A stretch of DNA of 64,000 nt from UBA11986 sp031402435 (lineage in GTDB: Bacteria; Bacteroidota; Ignavibacteria; UBA10030; UBA6906). The notes under the pieces were generated by a model. It did no database searches, was not told where the DNA came from, and saw nothing but the letters and a program-made list of their open reading frames with translations. Made by a program: the position numbers and the translations under genes. How positions within the stretch are numbered: the first letter of the stretch is position 1; each line of letters opens with the position of its first letter. The stretch spans positions 24,265 through 88,264 of the forward strand of contig JANNSJ010000008.1 in NCBI GenBank assembly GCA_031402435.1, read 5' to 3'. Of the stretch, positions 62,350 to 64,000 are shown in pieces.

Positions 62350-63717
62350 TTACCTCCTTCCTCGAATGACTAGACCATTGTGAAAGATGCCCGAATATTT
62401 CACACCAACCGCTACGACCTGATGTTCGGACACTGCAAGACTGTAGAGACTTACGTTCGAATCGAGAAGCTCATCGTACCGATGCCACGTCGATCCATTC
62501 CAGTGCCAGATCATTGCATCGTCGCCAACAAGCCAAATGTCCTTTTTCTGTGTTCCTCTCACACGGTAGGCCCAGTTTCCCATCTGGAAGATGCTGAAGC
62601 CATTCTGTGTAGATATGTACTCGTTGCGAACGATATCGAGGTTATGAAGAGAGTGACGGTAGAAGCGACCGCCTACAGCGACAAACTCACCGCTGCCGGA
62701 AGACCACAGACTGCTCAGGTAAGAGCTATAGATGTAGGGTGGACGAGAAGGAGCTAAACGATCCCACAAGATCTGCCAAACACCATTCACCTGCCGAAGC
62801 ACAACACTGCCCCCGTTTGAATCATTGAACCCGCATGCCCACACCTCCCTTCCATCCACCGTGCCCCAGATGTCGGTGAGGTGTACATTCGTTCCGGTCT
62901 CCTGGCGTTGCCAACCGCTCCCGTCGTAATAGACTACGGTGCCATTGTTGCCGACAGCATAGAGCGAGTTTGCCCCAGAGATCCAAATCTTATTGATTTG
63001 GCCGTAAAGGAGATTGGGAGGGATGCACAAGATTGTGAATGTGTTGCCATTCCATCGTGCGACCATTGCTGCATTGGCAATCCAAATGTCGTTCGGTCCC
63101 AGTGCATGTATGGCATATGTCGTAAAGGGGTAAGTTGACTGCTGACCACAAAAGGCGGGGAAGTGGATACGACTCACATTCCAACGTATCCCATCCCATC
63201 TTGCCAGGTTGTATTGTACTGGATCAATCTGTCCGACACTATCACGTTGATACAGCTCTCCCACCGCCCAAATGTTGCTGTCCGAGATAACCGCAACATC
63301 CTTCAAATAAGAATAGCCAGTCCCAATAGTATCCGTTCTCCACTGAATCGCATGAGAAGACGAATCGCCAGTGGTAACCATCAGTGCGTCGCTCGAATCG
63401 ACTTCTGTTTCTCCGCTAAGCAGATATGCTTTATAGGTATAGCTGGTCGATGGTCGAAGCTCTGGTCCCAACGGTGGGTCAACAACAACTGTGTCAGCTA
63501 TGGTGGGTGTCAAAGTGTACACAGTAGTGCCGTCACGCTTCAAAAGCACTTGGCGGGATTGAGCAGCAGCATCAAGATGAATCTTGAGCGTGGCGTCAAC
63601 CGTGCCGACATCCAGCATTGTGAGTTGAATTGCCGCCTGGTGTTGCTCCGGAGGAATCCCTTCGTCTTTACAGCCTAGCGGCAACATCATGCCTATGACA
63701 AGAACCAAAGATTTCAT
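62350..63717 (-). CDS. Exported beta-propeller-like protein of unknown function
   Basis: A 455-residue protein. The N-terminus (SLVLVIGMMLPLGCKDE) is a signal with a cysteine at about 16, so it may be a lipoprotein, although the lipobox is imperfect. A fibronectin-like domain follows (about 25-125, with PSTSYTYKAYLLSGETEV). The rest holds at least six repeats of about 45-55 residues with the core W-x-x-G followed by aromatic/hydroxyl residues (NIWAVGEL, DIWIANAAM, SLYAVGNNG, EVWACGF, DIWLVGDD), as in beta-propellers. No enzyme motif was seen. A paralogue ends 78 bases upstream. Confidence 0.75.
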   Translation of the reverse strand: MKSLVLVIGMMLPLGCKDEGIPPEQHQAAIQLTMLDVGTVDATLKIHLDAAAQSRQVLLKRDGTTVYTLTPTIADTVVVDPPLGPELRPSTSYTYKAYLLSGETEVDSSDALMVTTGDSSSHAIQWRTDTIGTGYSYLKDVAVISDSNIWAVGELYQRDSVGQIDPVQYNLARWDGIRWNVSRIHFPAFCGQQSTYPFTTYAIHALGPNDIWIANAAMVARWNGNTFTILCIPPNLLYGQINKIWISGANSLYAVGNNGTVVYYDGSGWQRQETGTNVHLTDIWGTVDGREVWACGFNDSNGGSVVLRQVNGVWQILWDRLAPSRPPYIYSSYLSSLWSSGSGEFVAVGGRFYRHSLHNLDIVRNEYISTQNGFSIFQMGNWAYRVRGTQKKDIWLVGDDAMIWHWNGSTWHRYDELLDSNVSLYSLAVSEHQVVAVGVKYSGIFHNGLVIRGRR

Positions 63718-63795
63718 GTGTGTTCCTTTTGCTTGTATTGTCCTCCGTTCCGGTGCGCTAACACCGGAGCGGGTTACGTTTGCGTCTCGTTCCAG

Positions 63796-64000
63796 TCACC
63801 TTCTTCCAATTGCAACAAGAGCCTGCTGCCCCAATAGTCCGACAGTGATAGCGAGATTCCCTTTGAAAGCTATCCTTCCCAACGCACCATTTGCAAATGG
63901 TATCTCGTTACGATAGTTGTACCAGGAAAAGCCGTTGAAGTGCACGACCTCACAAAAACTCCCTGCTACCAGAACGTCATTCACACCATTTCCCCGAACA
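63796..64000 (-). CDS. C-terminal end of a paralogous propeller-like protein (partial)
   Basis: The reading frame stays open to the window edge. The visible ~67 residues (NDVLVAGSFCEVVHFNGFSWYNY and ending ALVAIGRR) align with the last repeat of the neighbouring protein (DIWLVGDDAMIWHWNGSTWHRY, ending LVIRGRR). It therefore belongs to the same family, and the pair looks like a tandem duplication. The start lies beyond the window. Confidence 0.7.
   Translation of the reverse strand, partial: VRGNGVNDVLVAGSFCEVVHFNGFSWYNYRNEIPFANGALGRIAFKGNLAITVGLLGQQALVAIGRR

Noticed and set aside
62093..62383. A 96-codon plus-strand frame across the right end of the element
   Set aside because: It spans the terminal repeat and target duplication, so it is a chance frame created by the insertion.

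Overview
The window looks like a chromosomal stretch from a member of the Bacteroidota/Chlorobiota assemblage, most like the Ignavibacteria/Kapabacteria side. The main clues are secreted proteins that end in type IX secretion sorting domains of the NYPNPFNP kind, a mid-range base composition, and promoters of a TTGAC-N17-TATCTT(TG) type that resemble the Bacteroidota TAnnTTTG -7 element. No rRNA, tRNA or CRISPR array was seen. The genus cannot be told from the sequence alone.

Layout. 1-4.6 kb: a four-gene MacAB-like efflux operon (+). 4.6-15.2 kb: ten closely packed minus-strand genes (ccsA-like, hemA, hemC, hemD, hemE, hemF, hemH, hemY, hemB, hemL) that encode the whole C5 route from glutamyl-tRNA to protoheme with oxygen-dependent late steps. 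15.3-23 kb: a DinB fragment, acetyl-CoA synthetase, a small Cys-rich protein with an apparently leaderless mRNA, a long protein ending in a GvpL/GvpF-like domain, and a secreted T9SS protein broken by two opposite frameshifts. 23-29.6 kb: a TetR-controlled RND efflux operon with paired operators. 29.8-36.2 kb: VOC protein, GNAT acetyltransferase, amino acid permease, secreted endonuclease I and a periplasmic metallo-beta-lactamase-fold hydrolase. 36.3-55 kb: housekeeping genes on the minus strand (HtrA, RecO, MtnA, PfkB kinase, Nudix, pseudouridine synthase, VTT protein, rRNA methyltransferase, methylmalonyl-CoA mutase subunit, ComEC, phosphatase-superfamily enzyme, degenerate gluzincin, Dtd, PrmC, nuclease-fold protein, MFS, amidohydrolase), followed by MazG (+). 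56-59.6 kb: a 1,187-residue M43-type protease with a T9SS signal. 62.3 kb to the end: two related beta-propeller-like (lipo)proteins, the second cut by the window edge.

The most unusual object is at 59654-62177. It is a 2.5 kb insertion with 16-bp perfect terminal inverted repeats and an 8-bp target duplication. It carries an IS1-like DDE transposase and, unusually, passengers: a HARE-HTH-like protein, a conserved 81-aa protein, a 58-aa DUF1508 protein, and what looks like an independent ~185-nt non-coding RNA unit with its own promoter and intrinsic terminator. The insertion lies between the M43 protease start codon and its original leader, and the target duplication recreates that gene's Shine-Dalgarno region. 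All functional statements come from reading motifs in the sequence; no database search was possible.
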